The notes beneath the pieces were generated by a model. That model saw only the letters and a program-made list of their open reading frames with translations, was not told where the DNA came from and did no database searches. DNA of 64,000 nt from Atriophallophorus winterbourni. Taxonomy: Eukaryota; Platyhelminthes; Trematoda; Plagiorchiida; Microphallidae. Below, piece after piece: positions 29,144-40,092 of this stretch (position 1 is the stretch's first letter; each line of letters begins with the position of its first letter). The stretch spans positions 62,001 to 126,000 of the forward strand of contig JACCGJ010014862.1 in NCBI GenBank assembly GCA_013407085.1, written 5' to 3'. A program made the position numbers and the translations under genes.

Positions 29144-29440
29144 GCTCGATGATATATTCTTTGCAAAGTCGCAACATTTTCATCAAGCCACGGCGACCAT
29201 GCCTAAACTGCATATTCCATCGTAGGCCTCATGTACGTATTTATAATGCAGGGATTTGTCTGTTTAGAGAACCGAAAATTCTCTTTAGCATTGACAGTTT
29301 CTGTGATGATTTGCGATAGACGGATTTGCAGTGGCTCGACATCTCAAAGGAGTTGCTTAATAACACACAAAAGTCCTTTTGTTCCATGGTCCGCGAGAGG
29401 CGGTTTGTACCAAGAAAATACTGGAACTCCACATTTTTTC
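29144..29440 (-). pseudogene. CR1-like C-terminal fragment
   Basis: The minus strand reads SNSFEMSSHCKSVYRKSSQK, LSMLKRIFGSLNRQIPAL, then an RTYMRPTMEYAV-like block with a stop before AWSPWLDENVATLQRIYHR. It is a post-RT segment of a separate copy, directly upstream of the RT copy at 29,134. Confidence 0.8.
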
Positions 29441-29479
29441 AAATGTTCAACATTTGACACTTTTGAAAATTGAAATATG

Positions 29480-32400
29480 GTCGATTTTTTAGGAACCAAA
29501 CCTGGAAGTTGTCCTACAGAATTTATTTTTCGCGCGTTCTATCTCCTACGAGAGCATGTTGTATTATGAAACAACACGTTTCTTCTCGCGATAGAGGGAT
29601 ACATATTATTCTCACAGATCCAAATCATCTTTCTGGTAAATTTATCATGAAATTACATTACCAACTCTAACGTCACTATCTTACTAATCATCGCTCTATT
29701 TTGCATCTAGATATGTTTTTAAAAAGGATGTGTTGATAACACGATAAGTAACACGTGTATCTAATTTAAATTGTTCAATCGTGTATCGTGTTTTGAGTAT
29801 TATTATTAATTAACGTTAGGATGAATTCTTGAACATTGACAAACAAATCTTTTACATGTTTAATTCTTCTATTATTCATGAAACTGATTTAACCACTGTT
29901 CTTGTGATTAGTGACGTTTTCGAGCAAGTATCTAAGTGGGAGTTACTAAGTCTCAAGAATCCGGTCACTGAAGATCGACTGCTGAATAAAATCACCAGTT
30001 TCAACCGTTTCAGCCGCTGACCGTAAGACAAGTTCATGATTCTCATCCTCAGCTTTGGGAAACAGCATGACAAACCGAAATGTTGGAGACATAATGATCA
30101 TTCATGGACTTCGTAGCTTACTGTGATGCATTTTTCCTAACTCTTACTGACCCAAAGGTTACAGTGTTTTTCTGGAAATTCAAAATCAATTAACCAGTAG
30201 TTTTCAGTTTATTAAACAAAAAATAATTATTGAAACTAATCTCATCATTCATTGTACTCCTTAAAATGTCCGATTTTTATATGGAATACATTGCGTCAGA
30301 CACCAAATCATTTTAATTAGTGGCTAAATTTGAGCACTCCAGCTTGCACTTTGTATAAGAGTCTTTATAGTTGTAAAAATATTTTTATCGGATATAAGGA
30401 AAAGAGAATACATTTGATGAATCCCACATAATTAAAATTGTATTCGCCAAAATAATCAACAAAGCATGTTGTGATAATTTCGGTCAAAACTTCTGAGTCC
30501 CCCAACTCTATAACTCTAACGGCAATTTCGGACGAATTCAACATAAAAAGCCTTTTGAACCTATACAAAGGAAGTAACCTTTGATCATTTGATTTTCATT
30601 GTGTGTCTCCCGAAATTTATCAATAAGAGAGCTTCAGCATACCATATACATGCATTTTCCACCATATATCTTTTTAAAGTGATATTAATATGCTAATATT
30701 GCTTATTTCATCCCTTCTTGAAAATGCTGACCATTTCTAAATAAAGTTTGACCTCCAAACCACTCTCAGATAATTTCCGTTAAAAACAACGAAGTTTAAT
30801 TACAAAACACAGAAGAGTTCCGGGTCAACCGCTTGAGCGCTGTAGAAAACAATGCCATGTTTCACATGAAAACGCTGCTGTAGTACAAGTGGTTACGTGA
30901 TGAGCAATTTCTAATTGAATTTCTCGTATCCCATCACCTACCATAATTATTTAAAAAAATGTTACTCCAAAATTCAAAACGAATATCGACCACAAGTTTT
31001 CGGTTTGATTCGTTAATCTAGTCCACCCATTTAATTGATATTTTATTGAAACAATAAATGAATGATCTACCTTGAACCTAATGTATGGGTTTTTTTATTC
31101 TCTGTGTTTAACTCGCTCATAATTTTCGCATGTATTTTGCAATGTATCAGGACATCGCAAAGGATATATTGTTTTATTTTTAATTGATTTTCTATAGGTT
31201 ACCTTCGAAATGAGAGTTATATCAGAAAATAAATATCCCTGTGCCAAAAGTATACCAAAAACAAAGTATTTCCGGAAACAAATGTTCGCTATATTTTAAA
31301 ACAATTACCGTTGTATCAATAAATATGGATTTGTAAACGGAAAGCAAACTCGGCAGAAATAAAGAAGAAATAAATATTGTTTAGAAGGATAAGGAAATAT
31401 TGTTGAAAATTGTATTTAATGCGTAACTTACTCTGTTCATTGTACCATCTAAAAATAATCCAACGAGTAGCGTGTTCCAAGTAATTTCCAGCCAGTGGCA
31501 CACAATTACTGAAATTATATTTAACATTAGTTGACTATTAGCTCATATATGATTACCTACCTGTAATTTACCATGCAATATATGCACAACAGTTCGAAAA
31601 TACGACACAAGTTCATTTTCAATGTGAGAAAATAGAATGCGTTCATATTATATAATTTTGTGGGCGTAATGGTTTGAAATATGATTTGATTGATATGCAC
31701 ACCTGGATGCTATGGCGTGAACCAACAGTAGATCACCAGACTAGATAAATACAATTGCGAGATTGAATGCGATATTCAAACTAGTTGGAAAATTTGAGAT
31801 AATACATCATGGAAACACGCAATTAAACATACCTGCCTCCATTCTTATATATCTTGGAGCTTAACTTTTAAAAGTTATACATTGTATACAGTTTGAAGCA
31901 GAATTATCTGCGCGAACACAGCGCATCACAATTACGTGAACAAGATTATTATTTTTTTAATTTATACTTTTAATAAACATTTAGTTTGTGCTCTTTTAGG
32001 ATACCTATATACAAAAGTAGCGAATAATTATTATTTGATGAACAAAATACTGAAGTGATAGTTATTTTATTGATAAACAAATGATCAATTGCATGAACTT
32101 ATTCCTCGGTGTAATCACGGAATTTTCGAATAACTATATTATTTTTAGTGTTCCCTGGTTGCCAGTTTGAATAGTGGAATTCCTCTTCATGTTGATGGCA
32201 TGTAAGATGAAAAAGAGAAAATAAGAAAGGCCTGCTCCTGCTGAAGTACGATTTGTAAATTATTTTATGTGAAATATTCGATGTTGTTAGCTTTAAATGT
32301 GTTCACATGACAGATTTAGAGCATAATCTGAACCTGGTTTAATCGATCAAATCTGATAAATTGACATTTCTTGTTGAAACTTAGGGTAATTCAATGTAAC

Positions 32401-32790
32401 TCATGGTCTTAAAGCATATAAATTCATTTAGATTAGCAAAATTTCTGCTATAATGAGTGAAAAAGATGTAAGCAGAAGGAAAAATGTAGGCCGAAATAGG
32501 CTACACACTATTGCGTGAATGAATGACTTAATTTGTTAGTAATAATTGTCCGAGTCTTTTACCAGCAGTTGTTCGAAAACCTATGTGGTTCCTTTTAAAA
32601 TCAAGTAAACATATTGTTTAAAAAAGAGATGTGTTAATTCCTCTCTATTTGAGTTATTCGTATATTTAAATGAATTCCTGCTTACAGCAAAACCAGGGTC
32701 TAGTTAGAGTCGCTCATAGTGGTCTACTTGACTGATTACGGACAACGAACGGCTAATGATTTAACAATTTTAGATGTTATAGCATACTGA
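29480..32790. other. AT-rich stretch without recognised gene
   Basis: About 3.3 kb of AT-rich DNA. A minus-strand frame at 30,568-30,365 (IAVRVIELGDSEVLTEIITT) follows an AG and looks somewhat protein-like but has no recognised family. A minus-strand piece at 30,073-29,990 (LSYGQRLKRLKL) resembles a CR1 C-terminus. Nothing else is supported. Confidence 0.4.
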
Positions 32791-32795
32791 CTACT

Positions 32796-32962
32796 ACAAA
32801 AAAGTCCCACAAAGAAAGGAGAAAAGGCACAGTACAATGAATATTTTATAGCGGTAGTCAAAACGTGTACAACGGTACAGACGAGCAGTCATTTAGCAGA
32901 TGTGAACGGAAAAAGTATCAAGGTCATTGTTTGTAGGTCCAGTAAATCACAGTCGTTAAACA
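32796..32962 (-). repeat. 3' LTR, partial
   Basis: The minus strand begins TGTTTAACGACTG and parallels the 5' LTR start TGTAACAACTG through TACTGGACCTA, TGACCTTGA.., ATAAAATATTCATTGT and CTGTGC. Similarity fades after about 160 bp, suggesting truncation or an insertion. Confidence 0.7.
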
Positions 32963-32972
32963 GGCCCCCTCC
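32963..32972 (-). promoter_or_regulatory. polypurine tract
   Basis: The minus strand GGAGGGGGCC lies directly before the 3' LTR TGTTT. This is the expected place for the plus-strand primer of an LTR retrotransposon. Confidence 0.7.
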
Positions 32973-33138
32973 AAGAAATCTGGTCAAAGGAGACTTCTGA
33001 TCCGGAATTGACATTCAAATGGTCCAAACGGTGCCAGGTCATTCCAGGCTGGTACATAATATATTAGCATCAAGTCACTCCAAATTCAGCCAAGGCACTT
33101 GATCTGCATGGTCAATTGTCGGTGGTGACCGGGGTATG

Positions 33139-33760
33139 TTAAATGGAGAACCCACCAAAACTAAGCTGAGTCACGTCACACATGAGGTAAACGTGCTGCT
33201 CGCGGCCGAATGTTAATTCCGTGACGGTGGGTTGCAATATGTTTTTAAATATTGACCTCAAACCTAGGAAGACAATCGGTAGGGCTTCGGTCCAATCAGT
33301 ACCTCCGTGCGCCATTAGCGCGGCCTCTATTTGCCTATGCATCCGTTCCACCATGCCATTCAACGCAGGGTGGTAGGCAATAGTTTGGTGATGTTGGCAA
33401 CCCAGAGTAGCCATCAATTTACTAAAGGCGCCATCGGAACGGGAACCTCGATCCGTTGTAACAATACTCGAGCAACCGAACTGTACCAACCAACGTTCAA
33501 AAAAGCGTGCGCAACTGTCTCGGAAGAGCAGTTGTGTAGCGGAATGGCCTCGGGCTACCTTGTGAAACGGTCAACGGAGGTGAGGTTGTATCGTGATAAC
33601 GCGGCTTACTAGGTCCACGTGGATATGAAGGAAACGCTCATTCGGTACGACAAAAGTTCCTAATAAACTGTTGGTGTGTCAGTCGATTTTCCTGCGTTTA
33701 CATTCCCCGCACATTTAACCCATTGCCGAACGTCCCTACTGGCTTTCGGCTAGATAAATC
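33139..33760 (-). pseudogene. Ty3/gypsy integrase remnant
   Basis: The minus strand near 33,720 reads RDVRQWVKCAGNVNAGK, the end of the HHCC zinc domain. 33,489-33,139 reads STTDRGSR-like VTTDRGSRSDGAFSKLMATL, then YHPALNGMVERMHRQIEAAL and DWTEALPIVFLGLR, covering the second catalytic Asp and the NGxxER Glu. It is broken between the parts. Integrase inserts element cDNA in active relatives. Confidence 0.9.
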
Positions 33761-34087
33761 TACCCGTAATTAGATTAACGCTAGCGCGAATGCCAAGATC
33801 AGAAAGATTATGTAGGGTATTAAACACTCACCGTCTGAACGCAGACGGGATAAGCAAGCTGGGAGCGGTTTGCAATACGTCACAAAGGATATCACCCGAG
33901 CCGTCGGAAAAGGGTAGAAGTCTTATGTCAATGGAAGATGAATCTCTGAGCTATGCGATTTTAGCATCGACAGCTTGCTCTGCGGTGATTTCGCTGAGGT
34001 CGAAAGAGGATGCCAACTAAGATGTGTCGTATGTCAGTCGTGAATTGACTGACAAAATCCAGATGTCTCGTCTCTCTAGGGGAGTAT

Positions 34088-34441
34088 TCATCCGCAGATC
34101 TGCTCATTGAGTAAATTAAGAGTATTGATAATCAAACACGGTAAACTGTCTGCCCTCCAGAAAGAGACGGAAATTTTTGACCCCAGATATATTGCCAATA
34201 AGTCTCGACCGAATGTGCTATACCGAGTCTCTGCCGGTTGAAGTCGCTTCGAGAAAAACGACATCGGGAACCATGACCCGTCCACATACTGTTGATGCAC
34301 TGCTCCCGTAAATAGTGACAATGGCGTTTCGGGTCTATAGTGTTTCAGATATGTGATCTCGGCGATATGCTTCTTAAGCGATGTAAATGCGGATTTGGCT
34401 TCGTCCTTAAGAATTAACAACTTTGAGTTATCGCGGAGCAA
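34088..34441 (-). pseudogene. Ty3/gypsy RNase H remnant
   Basis: The minus frame carries DEAKSAFTSLKKHIAEITYL then WFPMSFFSKRLQPAETRYST, FGRDLLAIYL, the typical connection and RNase H start. The first catalytic position (usually Asp in TDAS) reads TGAV, so it is changed. Confidence 0.85.
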
Positions 34442-34447
34442 GTCTTT

Positions 34448-35411
34448 TCATGACCGAGAGACGTGCGCGTATTGCAGGATGAAATAACGGTAGAAGTTCA
34501 CTGATCCAAGAAATCGCCGGAGATCCTTAAAGGTGGTGGGCTCTCGGAATTTCAGGATTGTTCCTGTATTTTCTTCCAGTGGTTCGATACCTGAAGCCGA
34601 GAGTCTAGGAAATCGACTGCCGTCTGACTGAAACGGCACTTGTTCGCGTTTATAGTAACTCCATGACTGGACAAACGATCGAAAAACACAGACAGGTGAC
34701 GAATATGGTCTTCCTTGGAGGTGCTGGGCGCTAGTACATCATCAAGGTAGACGTAGGCGAAACCGAGGCCTCTGCAAACCTGATCCAGAAATCGTTGGAA
34801 GGTTCCAGCTGCATTACGTGCACCAAAAGACACGCACAAGCTAGTAGAGTCCAAACGGCGTGGTATGGGCCGTCTTCGGGATGTCTACTTCGGCTACTGG
34901 GAAGTGGTTGTACGCCCAAACAAGGTCCACCTTACTGAAAATGGTACACCCGTGGATACTGACTGTCAAGTCTTGAATATATGAAATGGGGTACATATCG
35001 GGTACCGTCGCCTTGTTCAGCTAACGGTTATCGCAGAGTGGGCGCCGATCGTTCAGGGTTTTCTTCGGAACCATATGCAGGGGAGAGAACCATTGGCTAC
35101 TAGATGACCGTATAATGCCTACTTATAGCGTATGAAGGAACTCCTTGCGCATGATCTGCAACTTCTTTGGCGGTAATCGCCTCAATCGTCCGTAAACCGA
35201 ATGACCACTGGTGGCAATGTGGTGTTCTAATGGTATAGTGACCGCCGGTAGTGCAATAGATGATGATTGGACCAACTTCAGATATTTCGCGAACAACTTT
35301 GTATAGCATGGTTCTACGTCGACAAAACTCAAAACCGGGGAAATCCTTGCTTCTTTCTTCGGGTTTCAAAGAACTTTTAGAAGAGTATTCACATTTATCA
35401 GCTGACAGCAC
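34448..35411 (-). pseudogene. Ty3/gypsy reverse transcriptase remnant
   Basis: Minus strand in several frames: HHIATSGHSVYGRLRRLPPK, then SPLHMVPKKTLNDRRPLCD, then ATVPDMYPISYIQDLTVS, IFSKVDLVWAYNHFPV, FGARNAAGTFQRFLDQVCRG, AYVYLDDVLAPS (motif C with the Asp pair) and LRRFLGSVNFYRYF. All main motifs can be found, but at least three frameshifts or stops separate them. Confidence 0.9.
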
Positions 35412-35479
35412 TGAGAATCGACAAGCAGGTCAAATGAGTGTGAAAAAGCAACGCCCAGGTTTGCAAATGTAATCGCATC

Positions 35480-35710
35480 GATCATTTAAATCCAGCGAAT
35501 TTCACGTCGCAAACCTAAATCAAGATCAAGGTGCGTTAACCATACGTTTTTATAACTGATCAGTTTGACGCCCCTAAGTGTTGGCCTATTGGGCTAGACG
35601 TGGCGCAGTGGTCAACTGGCAGTACACTCACTTCTGCACTGGTGTCTACCAGAGAACGTAGACCTGAAGACCTATCATGGATGAAGAAAAGTTGACCTAG
35701 TCGCTTCGGA
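35480..35710 (-). pseudogene. Ty3/gypsy aspartic protease remnant
   Basis: The minus strand reads RSLVDTSAEVSVLPVDHC, matching the LVDTGAEVSVLP active-site segment with Gly changed to Ser. SVIKTYG and RTLILI follow with stops between. It fits between gag and RT. Confidence 0.75.
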
Positions 35711-36011
35711 CTGATTACGATAGTCATCATTACATGTTGGCTTGAGGTTTTCGGTTGCGACGTGCGAAAGTAGCAAATTTTAATGCAACGTTAAGCATCA
35801 TCGCCGTATTTCTGGTGTATCCGAGCAACCGAGTATGGCTACTCGAGCGTTGGCGGGATGGGGTGCGTGATCGTGGCTTACGGTTGAGTGTGAGGTTTTC
35901 AACCTCATTACATGAGGCTGCAACCTCAGCCAGTAAGTCCGCATTACTTACTTTTGGTGACCCAATGCGCGTGATCCTTCTCTGGTCACTTTGGAAATAT
36001 ATGCATATGCT

Positions 36012-36211
36012 TACATTTGCGACTACTCATCCGTGCCAAGCCCATCGAACTATTCACAAAGTTGATTACGACGGTCCATAATGGAAGCCCTGGACTCGAG
36101 TTTCGCTCTTATTTGAGCTCAGCAGCAGTGCATATCCTCCGCCTCGGGTGGGACTCGAACCCCCGACCGACAAAATTTTAATCACATGCCTTACCGACTT
36201 GGGCTACCGTC
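36012..36211 (-). repeat. tRNA-derived SINE, full monomer
   Basis: The minus strand starts with a tRNA-like head: A-box-like TAGCCCAAGTCGG (36,206-36,194) and B box GGTTCGAGTCC (36,161-36,151), about 32 bp apart as in Pol III promoters. The body continues through CTCAAATAAGAGCGAAACTC to CTTTGTGAATAGTTCGATGG and CAAATGTA. Related copies lie at 36,440-36,489 and 47,717-47,852. Confidence 0.8.
36151..36206 (-). promoter_or_regulatory. internal Pol III promoter (A and B boxes)
   Basis: A-box-like TAGCCCAAGTCGG and consensus B box GGTTCGAGTCC in tRNA spacing. The T-arm is followed by CCACCCGAGG in place of a normal acceptor end, so it is a SINE head and not a working tRNA. Confidence 0.75.
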
Positions 36212-36913
36212 CACCGTTTGACCGATTGCAATTAAGCGTTTATGAACTGTTCTCTAGACTGGCAAATTTGAGTAGCTTTGTTCGCCCGACCAGTTCGGAA
36301 GGAGCCAGCAACATCTGTTGTGGTCGCCCAACCGAACAGATTTCCGTGTCAGGTCTTCCCATCGGATACAGTGTAAGCTAACACTGATTAGATCTGGTGG
36401 GCATTGTTGTTTAAGCAAATTTTGGAGAATTTTGTTGTTTACATTTGCGACTACTCATCCGTGCCAAGCCCATCGAACTATTCACAAAGTGCATATGCTG
36501 GCTAGTAACGGATGCTTTCTGTAATGCTCTCCGCCATTTCCGATAGTTCTGATACTATAGTGTTTTACGCAGCAGCCAATATGGCTTGCACGTACTCAGG
36601 GAGACGCTGGAGACATAGTTCCCTCAATACGTACTCGTTCATGTGCGATGTCCCTAACAGGTGGCGCATCTCCATTATTATGATAGATATATTTTTGCCT
36701 GGCAACTTCCAAATTACCGAAAAGCTGCTGTAGCCTAGATCGTTCACGGCCTACTCGAAGCTACGGTAACTGTCACCTTTGGGACAGCAAGGACTGCGTC
36801 GCCAACCTGTATCTACACATCACCGGGGAATTTCTGCGTCAATTGCGTAAACATGACTGAATTCAGTTTAACTGAATTCAGTTTCGAAAAAATAAAAATA
36901 ATACTTAGGGTCC

Positions 36914-37321
36914 TGTGGAATAAAACCGGGTATTGTGATGACCGTCGAGGCGCCGACGCGTTCAGTACCGCATATGCTAAACAGGATAAGGCAGAAGAAA
37001 ATTTCTAACTACTAAAGCTGATTAGGAGAAAGCGGTGTAAAAAATGCACAATAATAAGAGGTAAAAATTTACCTAAAAAATAACGCCGATTTAAATCAGG
37101 AAAATTGACGTACCGGAAAAAAATACACGAAGGATGCGTATATATAGGGCTCACCAATTTGTAATGACAATAACGTCACACGAAGGTAGTAGAAGACGCA
37201 CAGGACAATGAAGATTTTATCGCACTAGCCAAAAGATTTACAAGAGCAGTCACGTAGCACGCGTGAGCGGAAGAAATGTCAAGGTCAAAATTTTTAGGTC
37301 CAGTCAAACACAGTTGTTACA
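36914..37321 (-). repeat. 5' LTR of gypsy element (about 408 bp)
   Basis: The minus strand starts TGTAACAACTGTG and ends TTTTATTCCACA, with a TATATATA box near 37,143 as an LTR promoter candidate. The right edge is fixed by comparison with the 3' LTR start; the left edge rests on the CA end and is less certain. The bases after it (GGACCCTAAG) are not an obvious tRNA-matching primer site. Confidence 0.65.
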
Positions 37322-40092
37322 ATGGAGCCAGCCTCCATGTTCAGGGGTACAGGGCGGTTTAAACTTGAATCAAACAATTATTGAAATTCCGAATGATAAC
37401 TTAAGGATCGGACCTCATTATCCGCAAAATTCGTTCTTAGGTGTTGAGCTTTTCTTAAATGAAAAATTAGTTGAAAATATTTCTCAGTATACGAAATATT
37501 TTCCGGTTTCCAGTCAAGGAACGTGTCAATGTTCTGTTCAGCAATTATTCTGTTCGGTTGACAGGCTTTTCATTAGAAATTTCAATTCTTTCGCAAATTT
37601 ATGACATGTTTAGAGCTTGAACAAATAATACTTTTCGTTTCAAACCGGTTACCATAACTTAGCTACGCAATACTTGCCGATAGCCTTCGGACTATAAAGT
37701 CCAAACGTAAGCACCACGGATGGATAAAGACTTTGACCATATCGTGAGGATATTTTATAAAGTCAACAATGTTGTTAGCAAATTGGGTGAACGACCACAC
37801 GCGCAAAAACTGTGTAACATTATTCTAGGCAACCCTGTTCTTTGGCAAATTAAAGGTGACCCCGTCCTAACCCATCTAATAGCAAAGGTGGCGTGCCACC
37901 CAAAAAGCACATCTTGAAACATACTTTTAGTCGTTTCCAAATATGTAGTCTCACAATTAATTTATGTGTCGTCAGAGCCTTTACTCATTCCGTTTGTTTC
38001 ATTTTAAACGTTTCTATATCAGAAATTTTGTCAGCAGCGAGAGAGCAGATTAAAAACAATTGGAGTTTTCATGATACACTGGCTTCCGGATGACATTGTA
38101 CTTGATCATGCATTTAACAGTACGATTTTCTTCACCATTGAATAAGCAGAAAAATTTTATTTCTCCGTCGAAATGCCTACATTGGTAATTTAAAATTAAG
38201 ATTTATTTTCTATTTTACCCTCGCTCTGGAATCATGGGTCGTGTTATCCGGTTACTAACCATATTTAAAGACGAGCATACATGCATGCCAATGTATACAT
38301 ATCTGTTTTCCTCAATGCATTTCATTTGGTTGATAGTTAGTCATTCAGTACTTTAAACTTCAAAAAACCTACCACCATTCAATAATAATTGCGATGAATG
38401 TAAACTCATGTGATTATTTAATCCACATTAAACACCCAATTTTCTGACTTAATAGGAAATGAAAATAATTGTGAAATAAATGCTTGCTCTTAATGACATT
38501 TCGGAAACATCAGAGAATTCAATTACAATACATAAAAGTCAGAACAATGCAACCAGTAGATAACACAAAAATCGAACTTGTCCAATCTGGACAGTTCATC
38601 AATACGATCAATGGAAACGACAAAGAAATTCTCCAATTTATTTTATCAAATAAACAACATCTATGGCATCGGGCACATCTCTCATATGCAACAAGTTTAC
38701 AACAATGTCACAACACTGCCTCGACACACGATAAATCCTTTGGATGCATATTCTTTTCGGCGTTCGAAAGTCAATTTCAATTTCAGCAATTTCGGCATTA
38801 TGGTTAAATTGACTGAACCGAAGCTTAGATCAACTACATCCACAACCCAAGACGATCAAGCCATGTAACGTCAACATGTTGACCTTTTCGTTTGAGTCCA
38901 CATGGAGAACTGAGAAATCGTTCCTTTGTATGGGATAGCAACAGGATCTCGCTGCATCACGCAGCTCCTGTGATACCTCGGTTCGGTTGTTTTCTTGAAG
39001 CTTGCCTAGCATTTCATAATGTGGGCTTCGGAATCCGCGAACTGTAAGAAACAAAACGACACAGATCAAAATAGTAATAATATTAGTAAGTTCCTTCTTG
39101 TGGCACCGAAAATATGGAATTGTTTCAAATTTGAGGCAGTGCGACCATTAACTTACAACTTTAGAGGTACATGGTCCGCTACTATTGATAAATTTGAGGT
39201 ATCTTAAGCACAATATGACAAAAAGGTCCATGTTTGAACCTTAATAAAAGAATTATGAGAACTTGTACAGAATCATTCAGGCAAACTAAAGAGACCAAAT
39301 CACCAGCGGAGAAATAATACACGACATGTGAGACGATTACATATTTGCGGTGGGATCCTTCTAATAGCCATAATGACTGAAATGGTTCTGGATTAAGATA
39401 CGTTGAACAGATAAAACATACTGTTTTATTCATTCGAGTAGTCTTCCATTATTATGTCAGTCATGGATTACGATCTGAGCTTATGTCGCATTCATCGTCT
39501 GTATTGCTCCACATTTTAAGGAAGCCGAAAAGCAGTAATGAAGAGTTCCAAAAGATCTCTCCAATGATATTGACAACGCCATCCTATTCAAGAACGACAC
39601 TGTGTTTATGGCCAAAACTTTCATGGGCAATCACTTCAAAAGCACAACGATCAAGGCTGATAAAGAATTGCAAGAGATGTTTCGAGTGTCAAAATATATG
39701 TGAACAAGAATTGCTGGACGATATCACCATCTAATGAACAATATGCGAATTGGCCATGCTGTCTAAATCCGCCCAGAGTGACTGAAGCCTTAAGAAAACC
39801 GTTTAGTACAAAAGATCTCGATATTTACTTAGAAGAGGAATATCCACTGATACATCGAAGAATCCGTTGTGATGAGTAATTTTGTCAACACGAGATCCGT
39901 GAACGTGTGATTGTAGGTCATGTATGTACTAAATCTACGAGCAATCTGCGTCTTGGGATTTAAAAAATAACGTAGCTAACGTGAGATCGTTTTGTCGGAT
40001 GATTCTTTTCGATTTTATAACCTTTCGTTCGAAGTTAGCTCTATATATGACACAAATTAAATATTAAAAGCTTCTAACGCGCTTCTACTGCC
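37322..40092. other. no assigned gene; a few open frames
   Basis: Plus-strand frames at 38,484-38,868 and the overlapping minus frame 39,069-38,830 (the latter after a TTTCTTACAG acceptor-like site) look weakly coding, but match no family I know. A plus frame at 39,085-39,207 (LLVAPKIWNCF) could be a retroelement end. No transporter exon is recognised here. Confidence 0.3.

Larger units (their letters stand above)
36002..36499 (-). mobile_element. composite SINE with 50-bp terminal repeats
   Basis: The segment 36,012-36,489 begins and ends with the same 50 bp (36,012-36,061 and 36,440-36,489, identical) and is flanked by a perfect 10-bp target duplication TGCATATGCT (36,002-36,011 and 36,490-36,499). 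Its left part, read on the minus strand, is a tRNA-derived SINE (36,211-36,012); the right 50 bp is a second SINE 3' end; 228 bp of unrelated DNA lie between. It interrupts the gag of the gypsy element, so it is younger. Confidence 0.8.
35755..36880 (-). pseudogene. Ty3/gypsy gag remnant, split by insertion
   Basis: The upstream part 36,747-36,565 reads MRHLLGTSHMNEYVLRELCL then QRLPEYVQAILAAA, a well-known gag capsid segment of this clade. The downstream part near 35,800 holds a nucleocapsid-like YHRKYGDDARRC block in shifted frames. The 478-bp insertion at 36,012-36,489 lies between them. Confidence 0.75.
32796..37321 (-). mobile_element. decayed Ty3/gypsy element, CsRn1/Kabuki-like
   Basis: Minus-oriented LTR retrotransposon: 5' LTR 37,321-36,914, gag about 36,880-35,755 (interrupted by a 478-bp insertion), protease about 35,710-35,480, reverse transcriptase 35,411-34,448, RNase H 34,441-34,088, integrase about 33,760-33,139, polypurine tract 32,972-32,963, 3' LTR from 32,962. 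The gag has a YHxKYGDDAxxC-type block near 35,800, as in the CHCC gag of trematode CsRn1-like elements. Each domain is broken by stops or frameshifts. The LTRs share only their first 160 bp or so at about 70 % by eye, so it is old. Confidence 0.85.

Noticed and set aside
35590..35665. tRNA-like start GTGGCGCAGTGGTCAACTGG on the plus strand
   Set aside because: No B box or cloverleaf follows. The minus strand of the same bases encodes the LVDTSAEVSVLP protease motif in its proper place between gag and RT.
36140..36215. functional tRNA gene on the minus strand
   Set aside because: A and B boxes are present, but acceptor and D stems do not pair, and the sequence continues as a SINE body with further copies.
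32796..37321. endogenous retrovirus with an envelope gene
   Set aside because: Only about 170 bp lie between integrase and polypurine tract, too little for an envelope; domain order and gag type fit a Ty3/gypsy retrotransposon.
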